Source: Dichetophora obliterata
Taxonomy: Eukaryota > Arthropoda > Insecta > Diptera > Sciomyzidae
NCBI GenBank assembly: GCA_963920525.1
Contig: OY986435.1
Location: forward strand, 97,844,615-97,908,614
Reading direction: 5' to 3'
Length of the DNA: 64,000 bases
Shown here: positions 46,749 through 56,916 of the stretch, piece by piece
Layout: every line of letters starts with the position of its first letter
Position numbering within the stretch: the first letter of the stretch is position 1
Notes under the pieces: generated by a model
What the model was told of the DNA's origin: nothing
Seen by the model: only the letters and a program-made list of their open reading frames with translations
The model's database searches: none
Position numbers and translations under genes: made by a program

Positions 46749-47430
46749 AGTTACATTACCACCAACGACGGTAATAACATTGGCACCACCTAAGCCATTG
46801 AGACAACAACAACTAAGACAACAACAACAACAATAACAACAACAGCAACATTAACTAGTATTACTGAAGTTACAACAACAACAAACTACTAAAACTCGAC
46901 GCAGAACCTATCCCATTGATTTCCACTTCAACCACTTAAGCTACAACAACAACAATAATGAAAACTCACAATAAGCAATAATCACATTTCTGTAATAAAT
47001 TAGTTCAGTTGTTTATTTAGGTTACATTACATTTCTTTTGTATGTCACAAAAGAAAAGACATACAATTATTTTAAGTTATTCTCAGTATCTCTTTGATAA
47101 TCCGCAACGTTTAACCATGTGTTTTAAAATATTGTTGCACCCATTAAAACTAGGTGACACTTAAAATTATCAACATGCATTTTTGGAATGTATGTCATAA
47201 GCAAACATATGGAGTATTAAAATATATAAAAATTATTCATAGATAGCATTTTTGAAACCTATGTCATAAACACATATGTATTCATATTTAGAATTTCTTT
47301 AGAATGTATACATACATTAGAGTAAAAATTGGTGAAAGTTGTAAAGTAAGAGAAAAATTTTAATAAAATCAGATCAGTTTTGGCATTCAAAAAGAAAAGT
47401 TGTGTTGTCTGTTTTTCCTCAACTATAACT
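46749..47430 (+). repeat. Element B 5' LTR
   Basis: 682 bp, AGTTACATTACCACC to CTCAACTATAACT. CAA/CAG-rich at the 5' end. Confidence 0.93.
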
Positions 47431-47441
47431 GGCGCAGTCGA
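47430..47441 (+). promoter_or_regulatory. Element B primer binding site, tRNA-Ser type
   Basis: TGGCGCAGTCGA overlaps the last LTR base. Its complement, CGACTGCGCCA, fits a serine tRNA 3' end, the primer known for the 17.6/297/ZAM group. Confidence 0.8.
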
Positions 47442-47632
47442 AAGTTCTCGCGAACGGTTCTGTGTAAAGTGTTATAAAATAAGACCGGCGGTTTCCCGAG
47501 TTTTAAAAAATAACAATAAGATCATCGAAGGATCATCGATCATCTAGCACCAAGGGTACATTGGAGCAGCACAAACTGGAGGATTTCAGTCCTTAATCGA
47601 GAGAGAATCTGCACTCAAGAAGAAAAACAGGC

Positions 47633-47664
47633 ATGACAGTAAAACTGATACTCGTAGGATTAAT
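47633..47664 (+). CDS. env: Element B probable env exon 1 (leader exon) and splice donor
   Basis: An ATG at 47633 opens a 32-nt segment that ends at a strong donor, GTAAGT at 47665-47670. Joined to the acceptor ending at 52620, the frame runs straight into env, with the ATG at 52625 as an internal codon. The exon adds a short hydrophobic N-terminus with signal-peptide character, which the exon 2 frame alone lacks. Env in related errantiviruses is known to be made from a spliced subgenomic RNA. The exact sites here are inference from sequence. Confidence 0.7.
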
Positions 47665-47699
47665 GTAAGTCTAGTATTGCAATTGTTTCATTGTTATAA

Positions 47700-49016
47700 A
47701 TGCATAGGAAAATAAAACAGTTTTTCCCGTATACTAAACCAAGAAGAACAGCAAGCTTAGGATCAATTCCTGAAAATTTAGAAGTAGTAGATTTTGATCA
47801 AATTAAATTAAGAGAAAGTGTGTCAAGTGTTTTCGAAAACTCAAATCAAAGTTTTAGTGTTCAAATGGCAAATCCATCTGCAGGTGATATTCTTAACTCA
47901 TTGCGAATTCCTGATGTAATCAAAGATCTGCCTCGTTATGACGGCAATCCAAGATTGCTTCACGAGTTCATAATTAATGTAGAAGAGATCCTCACACATA
48001 TTTTGCATCTAGACGGGTCTCCCCAATCAACAATCTTGTTGAGAGCCATTCGCAACAAAATTGAAGGCCCGGCCAACGAAGTACTAAATATGTATGGCAC
48101 GGCCTTGAATTGGGACGAAATAAAAAATAATTTAATTCTACACTATTCCGATAAAAGGACGGAAACAACCTTGATAAGAGACTTACACTCGCTAAGACAA
48201 AAAAACCAAAATGTAGAAGAATTTTATAGCAGTATTATTGAAATACAAGCAACACTTATTAATAACATTCTTATTCACGAAGTTAATAATAACGTCATAA
48301 CTGCAAAGAAATTACTTTATGGGGAAATGTGCCTAAACACCTACCTTACAGGTTTGAGAGAACCATTGGGGTCGGTTATAAGAGCCATGAGGCCAGAGTC
48401 ACTCCCAATAGCATTAGCATATAGCATTAAAGAACAAAATATATACTATAACAAATCTACCTTTTATACTAATTATAAGCCAAATTTCAATTATAATCAG
48501 AACAAGTCTTTTAGAAACGACAATTTTGCACGACCAAACTACAATACGCAAAACCAACTTAGAAATACGCTACAACCAAGTACTCAAAATCACTTTAATA
48601 ATAGGAATTTTGGTCAGCCCCAAAACCAAAATAGGAATTTTCCAAATCAAAATCCTTTTAATAGTAGACACCTTGGTCAACACCAAATCCAAAATAGAAA
48701 TTTCACACAAAATTTCAACACTGGCAACCAACACGTACAGAGACAACCTCCTCCAGAGCCTATGGACATTAGTTCTGGAAACTCACGTTTTACTCAAAGG
48801 ACGAACAGAACTAATTTTACAAATACTAGAGAAATGCACAATATAAACTCAGCAACGGAGAACGAACGACAACCCACAATTCAATTGAACACAACCTATC
48901 AACAACATATGAACCAACAGTACGAAGGATATGGATTTTATAAAGATCCAAAAGAAAACTGTAATGATGATGAAAATTTTCAATATTGCGCCTCGAACGA
49001 GCAACTGGATACCTAG
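47700..49016 (+). CDS. gag: Element B Gag
   Basis: 438 codons. It would form the capsid and package the RNA in the cytoplasm. The central region (IPDVIKDLPRYDGNPRLLHE, ADKRTETTL-type stretch, SLRQKNQNVEEFYSSI) matches the capsid part of 17.6/297-type Gag. The C-terminal 150 residues are Asn/Gln-rich and basic with no CCHC knuckle, as is usual for errantiviruses. ATG 47700 is the first in frame after the leader; an internal start is possible at 47866 (MANPSAGDI). It overlaps pol by a -1 frame at 48974-49016. Confidence 0.88.
   Translation: MHRKIKQFFPYTKPRRTASLGSIPENLEVVDFDQIKLRESVSSVFENSNQSFSVQMANPSAGDILNSLRIPDVIKDLPRYDGNPRLLHEFIINVEEILTHILHLDGSPQSTILLRAIRNKIEGPANEVLNMYGTALNWDEIKNNLILHYSDKRTETTLIRDLHSLRQKNQNVEEFYSSIIEIQATLINNILIHEVNNNVITAKKLLYGEMCLNTYLTGLREPLGSVIRAMRPESLPIALAYSIKEQNIYYNKSTFYTNYKPNFNYNQNKSFRNDNFARPNYNTQNQLRNTLQPSTQNHFNNRNFGQPQNQNRNFPNQNPFNSRHLGQHQIQNRNFTQNFNTGNQHVQRQPPPEPMDISSGNSRFTQRTNRTNFTNTREMHNINSATENERQPTIQLNTTYQQHMNQQYEGYGFYKDPKENCNDDENFQYCASNEQLDT
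48974..48980 (+). promoter_or_regulatory. Element B -1 ribosomal frameshift site
   Basis: AAATTTT sits in gag frame as A AAT TTT, the X XXY YYZ pattern. The pol frame has a stop at 48971-48973 and is open from exactly 48974; gag stops at 49014-49016. The slip must therefore lie in this 40-base window, and this heptamer is its first position. A weak CTCG/CGAG stem follows at about 48991. Confidence 0.75.
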
Positions 49017-52000
49017 ATATCAACAAACACGGATTTACCCTTCCGTACATTAACATTTCGTCACCTTTCGGACGTCCTCTAAAATTTCTGATTGACACTG
49101 GAGCGTCTTCTTCATTTATAAATCCCGAATTTATAAATAATGCTAACACAAATATTTGCAAACCAGTCACAATAACAACTATTTTAAATAAACATGAGAT
49201 AAACAAGAAAACTACATTGCCCACTTTTATTGAATTTAACGAGACAGGGCAGCTAACATTTTTACTATTTAAATTCCACGGATACTTTGACGGACTGTTA
49301 GGACTAGACATTTTAACAAAATTAGGAGCCAAGATTGACTTTAACACAAATAAGCTAATTACAAACAATTCTGTTATTAATTTAAAATTCAAACCAAATT
49401 TCTCCTCAGGAAAATACCTTATTCCACCCAATTCGAAACAGGTTATAAAAATTCCTACAGACATAAAAGACGGCGACGTATATATCAAAACAATACAAAT
49501 CGAACCACAACTATTCATCTCCGAAGGCATTTATAAGACTAAAAACTGGTTTAGTGTTGTTGAAATTGTCAACAACAGCAGTTCACATAAAACTCTCTTG
49601 TTAGAACAGCCACTCAAAGTAGAACACTACAATACTGAACATTTTGTTGAAGTAAATAACTTTAGCATCGAATGTAACACGCATAGTATTGAAGGTGACA
49701 TAACTGAACTTATCCGATCTTCCCATCTCAACACAGAAGAAAAGAAATTACTGTTTAAATTTTGTAGAGCGTACGATGACGTATTCTTTAAAGAAGGACA
49801 AGACCTCAGTTTTTCTAACACAATTAAACACACAATCGACACTACAGACGACGTACCAATCTACACCAAATCGTATAGGTACCCATACATCCACAAAGAA
49901 GAGGTAAAAAATCAAATTTCAAGTCTATTAGAACAAAAGATCATACGCCCTAGCTATTCACCCTGGAGTTCACCGGTGTGGGTAGTACCAAAAAAATTAG
50001 ATGCAGACGGAAAACAAAAATGGCGTCTAGTTATCGATTTTAGGAAACTTAACGAAAAAACAGTTTCCGATCGCTATCCAATCCCAAACATTAATGAAAT
50101 TCTTGACAAATTAGGCAAATGCTTATATTTTTCTACACTAGATTTAGCAAGCGGATTTCATCAAATAGAAATGAATCCAAGGGATGTACAAAAAACGGCT
50201 TTTTCAGTTGAAGAAGGCCACTACGAATTTTTAAGGATGCCATTCGGGCTAAAGAATGCTCCTTCAACCTTCCAAAGAGTAATGGATAACGTACTCAGAG
50301 ATCTCCAAGGAAAGATATGTTTAGTCTATCTAGATGACATTATAGTATTCTCTACTTCACTCCAAGAACATTTGGAAAACCTAAGAAAAGTTTTTGACAG
50401 ACTCCGCGAATCCAACCTCAAAGTTCAACTTACCAAGTCAGAATTTCTACATAAAGAAATTGCGTTTTTAGGGCACATCGTTACAACAGATGGAGTGAAA
50501 CCGAACCCAGACAAAATTTCGGCAATAAAAAAGTTCCCTCTACCACGCACACAGAAACAGATAAAATCATTTTTAGGACTACTAGGGTACTACCGAAAAT
50601 TCATAAAGGATTTTGCAAGGGTAGTAAAACCACTAACAGAGTGTTTAAAAAAAGGTAGAACCATCGTTGCAAACGAAAAATATGTTAACACTTTCGAAAA
50701 TTGCAAAAACCTACTAATAAATGACCCTATACTCCAATACCCTGATTTCGCAAAGACATTCACATTAACAACAGACGCTAGCAATTTTGCACTAGGAGCC
50801 GTCTTATCGCAAGGACACTTAGGTAGCGACAAACCCATATGCTACGCTAGCAGAACACTAACGGACACGGAAATAAATTACTCGACAATCGAAAAAGAAT
50901 TACTGGCCATAGTATGGGCCACAAAATACTTCAGACCATACTTGTTTGGACGAAAATTTAGAATTGTTACTGATCATAGACCATTAACTTGGATCATGAA
51001 CCTAAAAGAACCAAACTCAAAGCTAATTAGGTGGAAGCTTAAATTAGAAGAGTTCGACTATGAGATAGTTTATAAAAAAGGGTCCCTCAACTCAAACGCT
51101 GATGCCTTGAGTAGGGTTAAAATTGATAATCCAGATATAAGACAACTCGACATAAATATCAACGACGCAACTACTTCTATTCAAGCTACTTCAGGTTCAA
51201 CAGTACACTCAGCACAGGAAGACTCAAACGACGGAATACCAATCTCGGAAAAACCTTTAAATGAATTTAGCCTTCAAGTTATTCTAGATAAATCCGACCA
51301 AAAACCATTCTTAACAGTAGAAGTCCCTTTCAAGAATAAACTAAGGAAAACCATAAGAACACTAGATTTTACAGAAGAAAAATTAATAGACACATTCAAA
51401 AAATTTTTAGCACCCAATAAGATAACAGCAGTCTACACAGATGACATAACTTTTACCTTAGTACAATCCGTTTACTCCAAATACTTTTCAGCAAACAAAA
51501 CCTTCAAAATTATAAGATGCAAGGAAATTCTAATAGACATAACACAAAACGACGAACAAGACAGAATAATAAACATATACCACGAAAATAGTAACCATAG
51601 AGGAATTAATGAAACTTTGGCACATTTAAAAAGAGAATACTATTTCCCCTATATGAAATCAAAAATAACACAAACCATAAACAATTGTAACATATGTCAG
51701 GAACAGAAATACGACAGACAGCCTCAAAAAATCAAATATAGTAAACCGGAAACCCCCGAAAAACCCCTAGATATTCTGCACATAGACATTTATAGTATAA
51801 ATCATCAATACATACTGACTATGATAGACAAATTCTCAAAATTTGCTTCAGGATACACCCTCCCTAATAGGAATAGTATTTCCATCGTAAAAGCAGTAAA
51901 ACAATTTTTCAGCACTTATGGTATACCAAAGAAAATAGTTTGTGACCAAGGATCCGAATTTACAGCAAACATCTTCAAAGACTTCTGTAAACAATTCAAA

Positions 52001-52552
52001 ATAGAATTGCACTTTACTTCCTTTCAACAAACTTCCAGTAATTCCCCAGTTGAACGGTTACATTCGACATTGACAGAAATTTACAGAATCATAATTGCAA
52101 CAAGAAAAGAAAACAAACAAGACATAGACCATCACGAAACTCTCACGGAAACTTTAATTACATATAACAACGCGATTCACTCATCCACGAAACACACACC
52201 CTTTGAACTTTTTCATGGTAGAACTTTTAAATTTAATAACGAAATATGTTTCAATAACGAGCATGAATATTTGAAAAAGTTAAATGAATTTCAAGCAGTT
52301 TTATACCCAAAGATAAAAAGTAAACTAGACAGCATCACTAATGAAAATATCAAAAAATTAAACAAGGTAAGGGAAGATCCTAAAAGTAACGAAACCAACG
52401 AAACCGTTTTTAGAAAAGAGTGTCGCAGGAATAAAACGACACCAAGATTCTCGAAACTTAAAGTAAAGAAAAACAATAAAGTAACGATAGTATCCGACAG
52501 AAATCAAAAAATACATAAATCTAGAATAAGAAGGAAAAAGAAAACTAATTAG
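48974..52552 (+). CDS. pol: Element B Pol (protease, RT, RNase H, integrase)
   Basis: Read by -1 frameshift from gag; the frame has no ATG at its start. Numbered from 48986: protease DTGAS at 37; RT with the FRKLNEKT segment near 350 and catalytic YLDD at 448-451; RNase H with TTDASNFALGAVLSQ and DHRPLTWI; integrase zinc domain (HENSNHRG, then CNICQEQ); and catalytic D, D and E in HIDIYS, CDQGSEF and SPVERLH. All catalytic residues seen are intact. The tail is Lys/Arg-rich. 1188 codons is normal for this group. It replicates the RNA and inserts the cDNA. Confidence 0.92.
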   Translation, partial: KFSILRLERATGYLDINKHGFTLPYINISSPFGRPLKFLIDTGASSSFINPEFINNANTNICKPVTITTILNKHEINKKTTLPTFIEFNETGQLTFLLFKFHGYFDGLLGLDILTKLGAKIDFNTNKLITNNSVINLKFKPNFSSGKYLIPPNSKQVIKIPTDIKDGDVYIKTIQIEPQLFISEGIYKTKNWFSVVEIVNNSSSHKTLLLEQPLKVEHYNTEHFVEVNNFSIECNTHSIEGDITELIRSSHLNTEEKKLLFKFCRAYDDVFFKEGQDLSFSNTIKHTIDTTDDVPIYTKSYRYPYIHKEEVKNQISSLLEQKIIRPSYSPWSSPVWVVPKKLDADGKQKWRLVIDFRKLNEKTVSDRYPIPNINEILDKLGKCLYFSTLDLASGFHQIEMNPRDVQKTAFSVEEGHYEFLRMPFGLKNAPSTFQRVMDNVLRDLQGKICLVYLDDIIVFSTSLQEHLENLRKVFDRLRESNLKVQLTKSEFLHKEIAFLGHIVTTDGVKPNPDKISAIKKFPLPRTQKQIKSFLGLLGYYRKFIKDFARVVKPLTECLKKGRTIVANEKYVNTFENCKNLLINDPILQYPDFAKTFTLTTDASNFALGAVLSQGHLGSDKPICYASRTLTDTEINYSTIEKELLAIVWATKYFRPYLFGRKFRIVTDHRPLTWIMNLKEPNSKLIRWKLKLEEFDYEIVYKKGSLNSNADALSRVKIDNPDIRQLDININDATTSIQATSGSTVHSAQEDSNDGIPISEKPLNEFSLQVILDKSDQKPFLTVEVPFKNKLRKTIRTLDFTEEKLIDTFKKFLAPNKITAVYTDDITFTLVQSVYSKYFSANKTFKIIRCKEILIDITQNDEQDRIINIYHENSNHRGINETLAHLKREYYFPYMKSKITQTINNCNICQEQKYDRQPQKIKYSKPETPEKPLDILHIDIYSINHQYILTMIDKFSKFASGYTLPNRNSISIVKAVKQFFSTYGIPKKIVCDQGSEFTANIFKDFCKQFKIELHFTSFQQTSSNSPVERLHSTLTEIYRIIIATRKENKQDIDHHETLTETLITYNNAIHSSTKHTPFELFHGRTFKFNNEICFNNEHEYLKKLNEFQAVLYPKIKSKLDSITNENIKKLNKVREDPKSNETNETVFRKECRRNKTTPRFSKLKVKKNNKVTIVSDRNQKIHKSRIRRKKKTN

Positions 52553-52620
52553 CAAAACTATCAATAAACCTTTAAAAATTTTAGTTAGGACAATAAGTTA
52601 TAAAATATATGTACTTACAG

Positions 52621-54283
52621 GCTTATGACAGCATCCGGGCAGAAAATGGAAATTCAAAAACTTAATGAACAACAATCATTATTTACTATACAAAAAGGCA
52701 TTGCAAGAACAATAAGAAATTACAATAACCTTATACATATAGTAAACTTAGACCTGTACAAGGACAACGTCGACAAAATAAATAGATCTATTACTACTTT
52801 AGGAAAATTATATAGTGATAAAGACGCGACATTAATAACAAAACTTAAACTTAAAGAAGTCCAAAATAAATTAGATTCACTCACTCCACATGCAAGAAAT
52901 CGGAGAGGAATAATTAATGGACTAGGCACAGTAGTTAAGTTTATCACTGGCAACATGGACGCAAATGATGCAAAAATATTAAACGAACAAATTAAAGACT
53001 TAAAATCCGAACAAACAAATCTTCAACAAGATATAAACAGCCAAATAAAATTAAACTCAATTATGATACAAAGATTTACAAATATTACTAATCATATAAA
53101 CAATCAACAACAAAAAATAGAAAATTTCGTCAACAAAATTCAAGACCAGAACACAAACAGAATTCAAGTCAATGAAGAAATTCTTCTTCAGACACAACAT
53201 CTCGCACAAATCAATTACAACATTAACTTGTTAAACAATCATTTAGCTAACATTGCAGAAGCAGTAGTACTGGCAAGACTTAATATAATATCAAAATTTT
53301 TTCTTAGCCATGAAGAATTAGATGAAATATACGACACACTTTCAGCCCAATCAATAAAGATAAAATCTACTAACAATATCTATGAATTGTTGGGGCTACA
53401 AGCTTATTACAACGATACCAATATAATATTTAATGTCCGAATTCCTATCCTATCAAATAGTAATTATTCCCTAATTCACATTATTCCACTCCCCATTAAT
53501 AAAACAAAAGAAATAGAAATATCACCTTATGCATTATATAACTCTGAGAATGTTCAATACTTGTCTGAAATTTGTCCAAAAGTAGAAGGAATTTACTATT
53601 GTCAAGAAGCAAAACAACAAGAAGACATCACAAAATCAACCTGCCTAGGACGAATTATTCAGCCGCAAGAAGGAATACCAGCTCATTGCGTCACCAACGA
53701 TATCGGTCAAATATCAAACATCTTACAACCTGAACATAACTACATATTAATGCTGAACATCCCAACAACATTAGTTAACTCAACTTGCAACTTCGCTTCA
53801 CACTCAGTATCCGGAAATATTCTGCTACACTTCGAAAACTGTAAAGTAGAGATAAACAATATAACATATCAGAGTAATCCAAATATATACTGGGACGAAA
53901 TACATCTAATACCAACTGCACACATACCAATTCACACCAACTACACCGTCGAAAGATTAAACCTCCACAAAATCAACAACCTCAACATCGAAAATAGAAT
54001 CGCCATAAACAACTTGAAATCAACCACAAAACGAGAACTCAACATAACTATCGGAGGAATACTATTCATGGGAACGATAATAATATTCTTCATTCTATAT
54101 AGCTCCAGAAAGTTTAAACGAAACATTACCCTGGATCATCCCGCTTCAACCACAAACCAAAGGTTATGGCCGTCGCTTCACACCGGGGGGGGAGGAGTTA
54201 CATTACCACCAACGACGGTAATAACATTGGCACCACCTAAGCCATTGAGACAACAACAACTAAGACAACAACAACAACAATAA
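52621..54283 (+). CDS. env: Element B Env, exon 2 (baculovirus-F-like fusion protein)
   Basis: The splice acceptor (TACTTACAG) ends at 52620, and the exon's own ATG is at 52625 (552 codons). From that ATG: RNRR furin-type site at 91-94, followed by a Gly-rich hydrophobic fusion-peptide-like stretch, a long Gln/Asn-rich helical region (about 125-220), Cys-containing ectodomain with several N-glycosylation sites, a transmembrane helix at about 475-495 and a basic cytoplasmic tail. No signal peptide lies downstream of 52625; one is supplied by exon 1 at 47633. The frame ends 88 bases inside the 3' LTR, giving a Pro/Gln-rich tail. The family mediates membrane fusion and entry. Confidence 0.88.
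54185..54195 (+). promoter_or_regulatory. Element B polypurine tract
   Basis: GGGGGGGGAGG-type purine run directly before the 3' LTR. It lies inside the env frame. Confidence 0.85.
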
Positions 54284-54877
54284 CAACAACAGCAACATTA
54301 ACTAGTATTACTGAAGTTACAACAACAACAAACTACTAAAACTCGACGCAGAACCTATCCCATTGATTTCCACTTCAACCACTTAAGCTACAACAACAAC
54401 AATAATGAAAACTCACAATAAGCAATAATCACATTTCTGTAATAAATTAGTTCAGTTGTTTATTTAGGTTACATTACATTTCTTTTGTATGTCACAAAAG
54501 AAAAGACATACAATTATTTTAAGTTATTCTCAGTATCTCTTTGATAATCCGCAACGTTTAACCATGTGTTTTAAAATATTGTTGCACCCATTAAAACTAG
54601 GTGACACTTAAAATTATCAACATGCATTTTTGGAATGTATGTCATAAGCAAACATATGGAGTATTAAAATATATAAAAATTATTCATAGATAGCATTTTT
54701 GAAACCTATGTCATAAACACATATGTATTCATATTTAGAATTTCTTTAGAATGTATACATACATTACAGTAAAAATTGGTGAAAGTTGTAAAGTAAGAGA
54801 AAAATTTTAATAAAATCAGATCAGTTTTGGCATTCAAAAAGAAAAGTTGTGTTGTCTGTTTTTCCTCAACTATAACT
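54196..54877 (+). repeat. Element B 3' LTR
   Basis: Same 682 bp as the 5' LTR, with one difference seen (C at 54767). Followed by the target duplication CGCG. Confidence 0.93.
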
Positions 54878-54881
54878 CGCG

Positions 54882-54893
54882 TCCAACATTACA
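54882..54893 (+). repeat. Element A 5' LTR, last 12 bases
   Basis: TCCAACATTACA completes the 5' LTR of element A after the element B insertion. The same bases end the 3' LTR at 61396-61407. Confidence 0.9.
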
Positions 54894-55692
54894 TGGCGAT
54901 CCTGCAACACGAACCTGGAATCTATGAAAAAAAAATTTTTTGTTTTGCCGACGGCAAAACGCAATGGTGTCGTGAACGCACCAAAAGGCAACCGTCGGGT
55001 ATTAAATTGATGGATACCGACGACACTCAGCGTAAGGAGCAGCCGATGCAGCAAAAACAACAATATCAACAACAAACAATACTCAAATATCAGCTACATA
55101 AGTGGCAGCCGATTAAACAACACTAAAAACAAAAACAACGATAAGCGAAATTTCTTTTTATTGATTTCTTTAAAAATTATTTATTAAAATTATATTATGA
55201 AAAAAAACCTAAATATAAAAACACTACACATATAAAAAAATAAATTAAATCCATTTTCCTATATTATTATTTTGGAGCTACATTTTAAGCAAACAATTTT
55301 TTAAGGCAGTTTCATAAAGCCAAAATCAAAACAACACTCACATACACACACAATATGTACAAACATATAATTAAATTCTTCGTTTTTTTTTACGCAACAT
55401 TATAAAAACAATGCACATATTTTGATATATATGTGCAATGTTGAGTATTATGCGAAAAACACTTTAGAATAAATTTAACTCACTTTCATATTTTTTTTAA
55501 TCGATTTCTTTTTCTTTACCATTTACGCACACGCGACCGGTTTTAATCTCATTCAAGAACTAAAACGTCATTTAGTTCTTCGTTTTCTTTTGTTTATTTT
55601 CTTATAGTAACACTTTTTCTATGATGGTACTACCACAGGGTGTTCCATACGAATTAAATTATAAATAACTTAATCTATTACAAAAATTTTTT
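54894..55692 (+). other. Element A leader with primer binding site
   Basis: Begins TGGCGATCCTGCAACACG directly after the LTR, in the PBS position. 412/mdg1 elements use an arginine tRNA with a similar start (TGGCGACC), but this site differs and the tRNA is unassigned. The rest is an AT-rich untranslated leader of about 800 bp; small frames in it are not supported. Confidence 0.65.
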
Positions 55693-56916
55693 ATGGAAAT
55701 AATTGAAAGAAACATTTTAATATTAGAAAAATTTATATTAAACTTTAAGAAAAGTAAAAACAGAAAATACAGTGGTGAATACGTAAAAAGTAAGTTGAAT
55801 TTTTTTCTAAATATAAAAGTTGAAACAGAGAATATTAAAGACAATGAAGATTGTCGAATTTTAAAAGTAAAATTCAACAATATTTATTATGAAGTTGTGA
55901 ATATAATAAATAATTTAATTATAAAAGAAAATACAAAAAGTTTAAAAGAAATTGCTAATATAGATTTAGATTTATCAAAAATTTGGGAGGAAGAGAAAAT
56001 TTTGCCTGAAATGTCAAATTTCGACATTAATGTGGTAGGTAAAAACCTACAACTTTTTAAAGGAGACTATAATGGATTAGAGGATTTTATTGTACAAGCA
56101 AAATTATTGCATGATTTAGTGAAGGATGATGATAAGGAAATTTTTGTTAAATATATTTATAATTTTAAATTAACCACCCAAGTACGCAGTATACTTGGAC
56201 GTTCACACCGGCCTTCTACTTTTGCGGAATTAAAAACTTTATTGGAAAAATCGTACCCAAATCCGAAAAATTTGCAACAAATATTAAATGAATTTAGTTC
56301 ACTGAAACAAAATAATATGCCAATAGCAGCTTTCAGAGAAAAATTGGTAGAACTTTCAGAACAGCTAAGTGCGTATGAAATAAAAAGTCTAGAAAATCCG
56401 AGTAAGGACGCGAAAGATGCGGTATACAAAATAAATGAGAGTATGGCACTCAATATTTTCACAAAAGGTGTCGATACAGAATATAAAAATATATTACTAG
56501 CAAATCCACCGAAAACTTTTGGTGAGGCTGTTGAGAGGTGTATGACAGTAGAAGAAGATTTAAAGGCTAATGGAAACAATATTTTTCAAATTAGAAACAA
56601 TTTTAGAGAACAGAGATATAACAATAATTTTAATAATAATCAGAGAAATTATCAAAATAGCTATTCAAACAGCAATTACAGATATAATAACAATAGCAAC
56701 AATTTTAGAATCAATAGTAATAATTCAAATCAAGGCTTTAACAGAAACAGAAACTTTCCAAACAATAATAATTTTCAAAATAACAACAGTTTTCGGTACA
56801 ACAATAGCACAAACAGAAATTTTAGCAGGAATAATAATAATAATTTTCATTACAATGTGCAGGGAAACGGCGATGGCCGGGTAGCAGGAGCTGTTACCCT
56901 CAGAGGCCAAAATTAA
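55693..56916 (+). CDS. gag: Element A Gag
   Basis: 407 codons from ATG 55693. It would make the capsid of the virus-like particle. The middle region (NLQLFKGDYNGLEDFIVQAK, YIYNFKLTTQVRSILGR, AAFREKLVELSEQLSAYE) has the helical capsid pattern of Ty3/gypsy Gag. The last 110 residues are Asn/Arg-rich with FRNN and RNFPNNNN repeats and lack a CCHC knuckle. The stop at 56914-56916 follows a frameshift site at 56862. Confidence 0.85.
   Translation: MEIIERNILILEKFILNFKKSKNRKYSGEYVKSKLNFFLNIKVETENIKDNEDCRILKVKFNNIYYEVVNIINNLIIKENTKSLKEIANIDLDLSKIWEEEKILPEMSNFDINVVGKNLQLFKGDYNGLEDFIVQAKLLHDLVKDDDKEIFVKYIYNFKLTTQVRSILGRSHRPSTFAELKTLLEKSYPNPKNLQQILNEFSSLKQNNMPIAAFREKLVELSEQLSAYEIKSLENPSKDAKDAVYKINESMALNIFTKGVDTEYKNILLANPPKTFGEAVERCMTVEEDLKANGNNIFQIRNNFREQRYNNNFNNNQRNYQNSYSNSNYRYNNNSNNFRINSNNSNQGFNRNRNFPNNNNFQNNNSFRYNNSTNRNFSRNNNNNFHYNVQGNGDGRVAGAVTLRGQN

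Larger units (their letters stand above)
46749..54877 (+). mobile_element. Element B: errantivirus (gag-pol-env), apparently complete
   Basis: 682-bp LTRs (46749-47430 and 54196-54877), AGTTA to TAACT, the termini typical of insect errantiviruses. The target duplication CGCG (46745-46748 and 54878-54881) fits the alternating pyrimidine-purine preference. A single LTR difference was seen (G 47320, C 54767). gag, pol and env are all open. Errantiviruses are Ty3/gypsy elements that gained a baculovirus-F-like env and can behave as endogenous retroviruses. Group resemblance is to 17.6/297/ZAM. Confidence 0.92.

Noticed and set aside
54827..55126. 99-codon frame across the element B/A junction
   Set aside because: It starts inside the element B LTR and runs into the element A leader, so it did not exist before the insertion.
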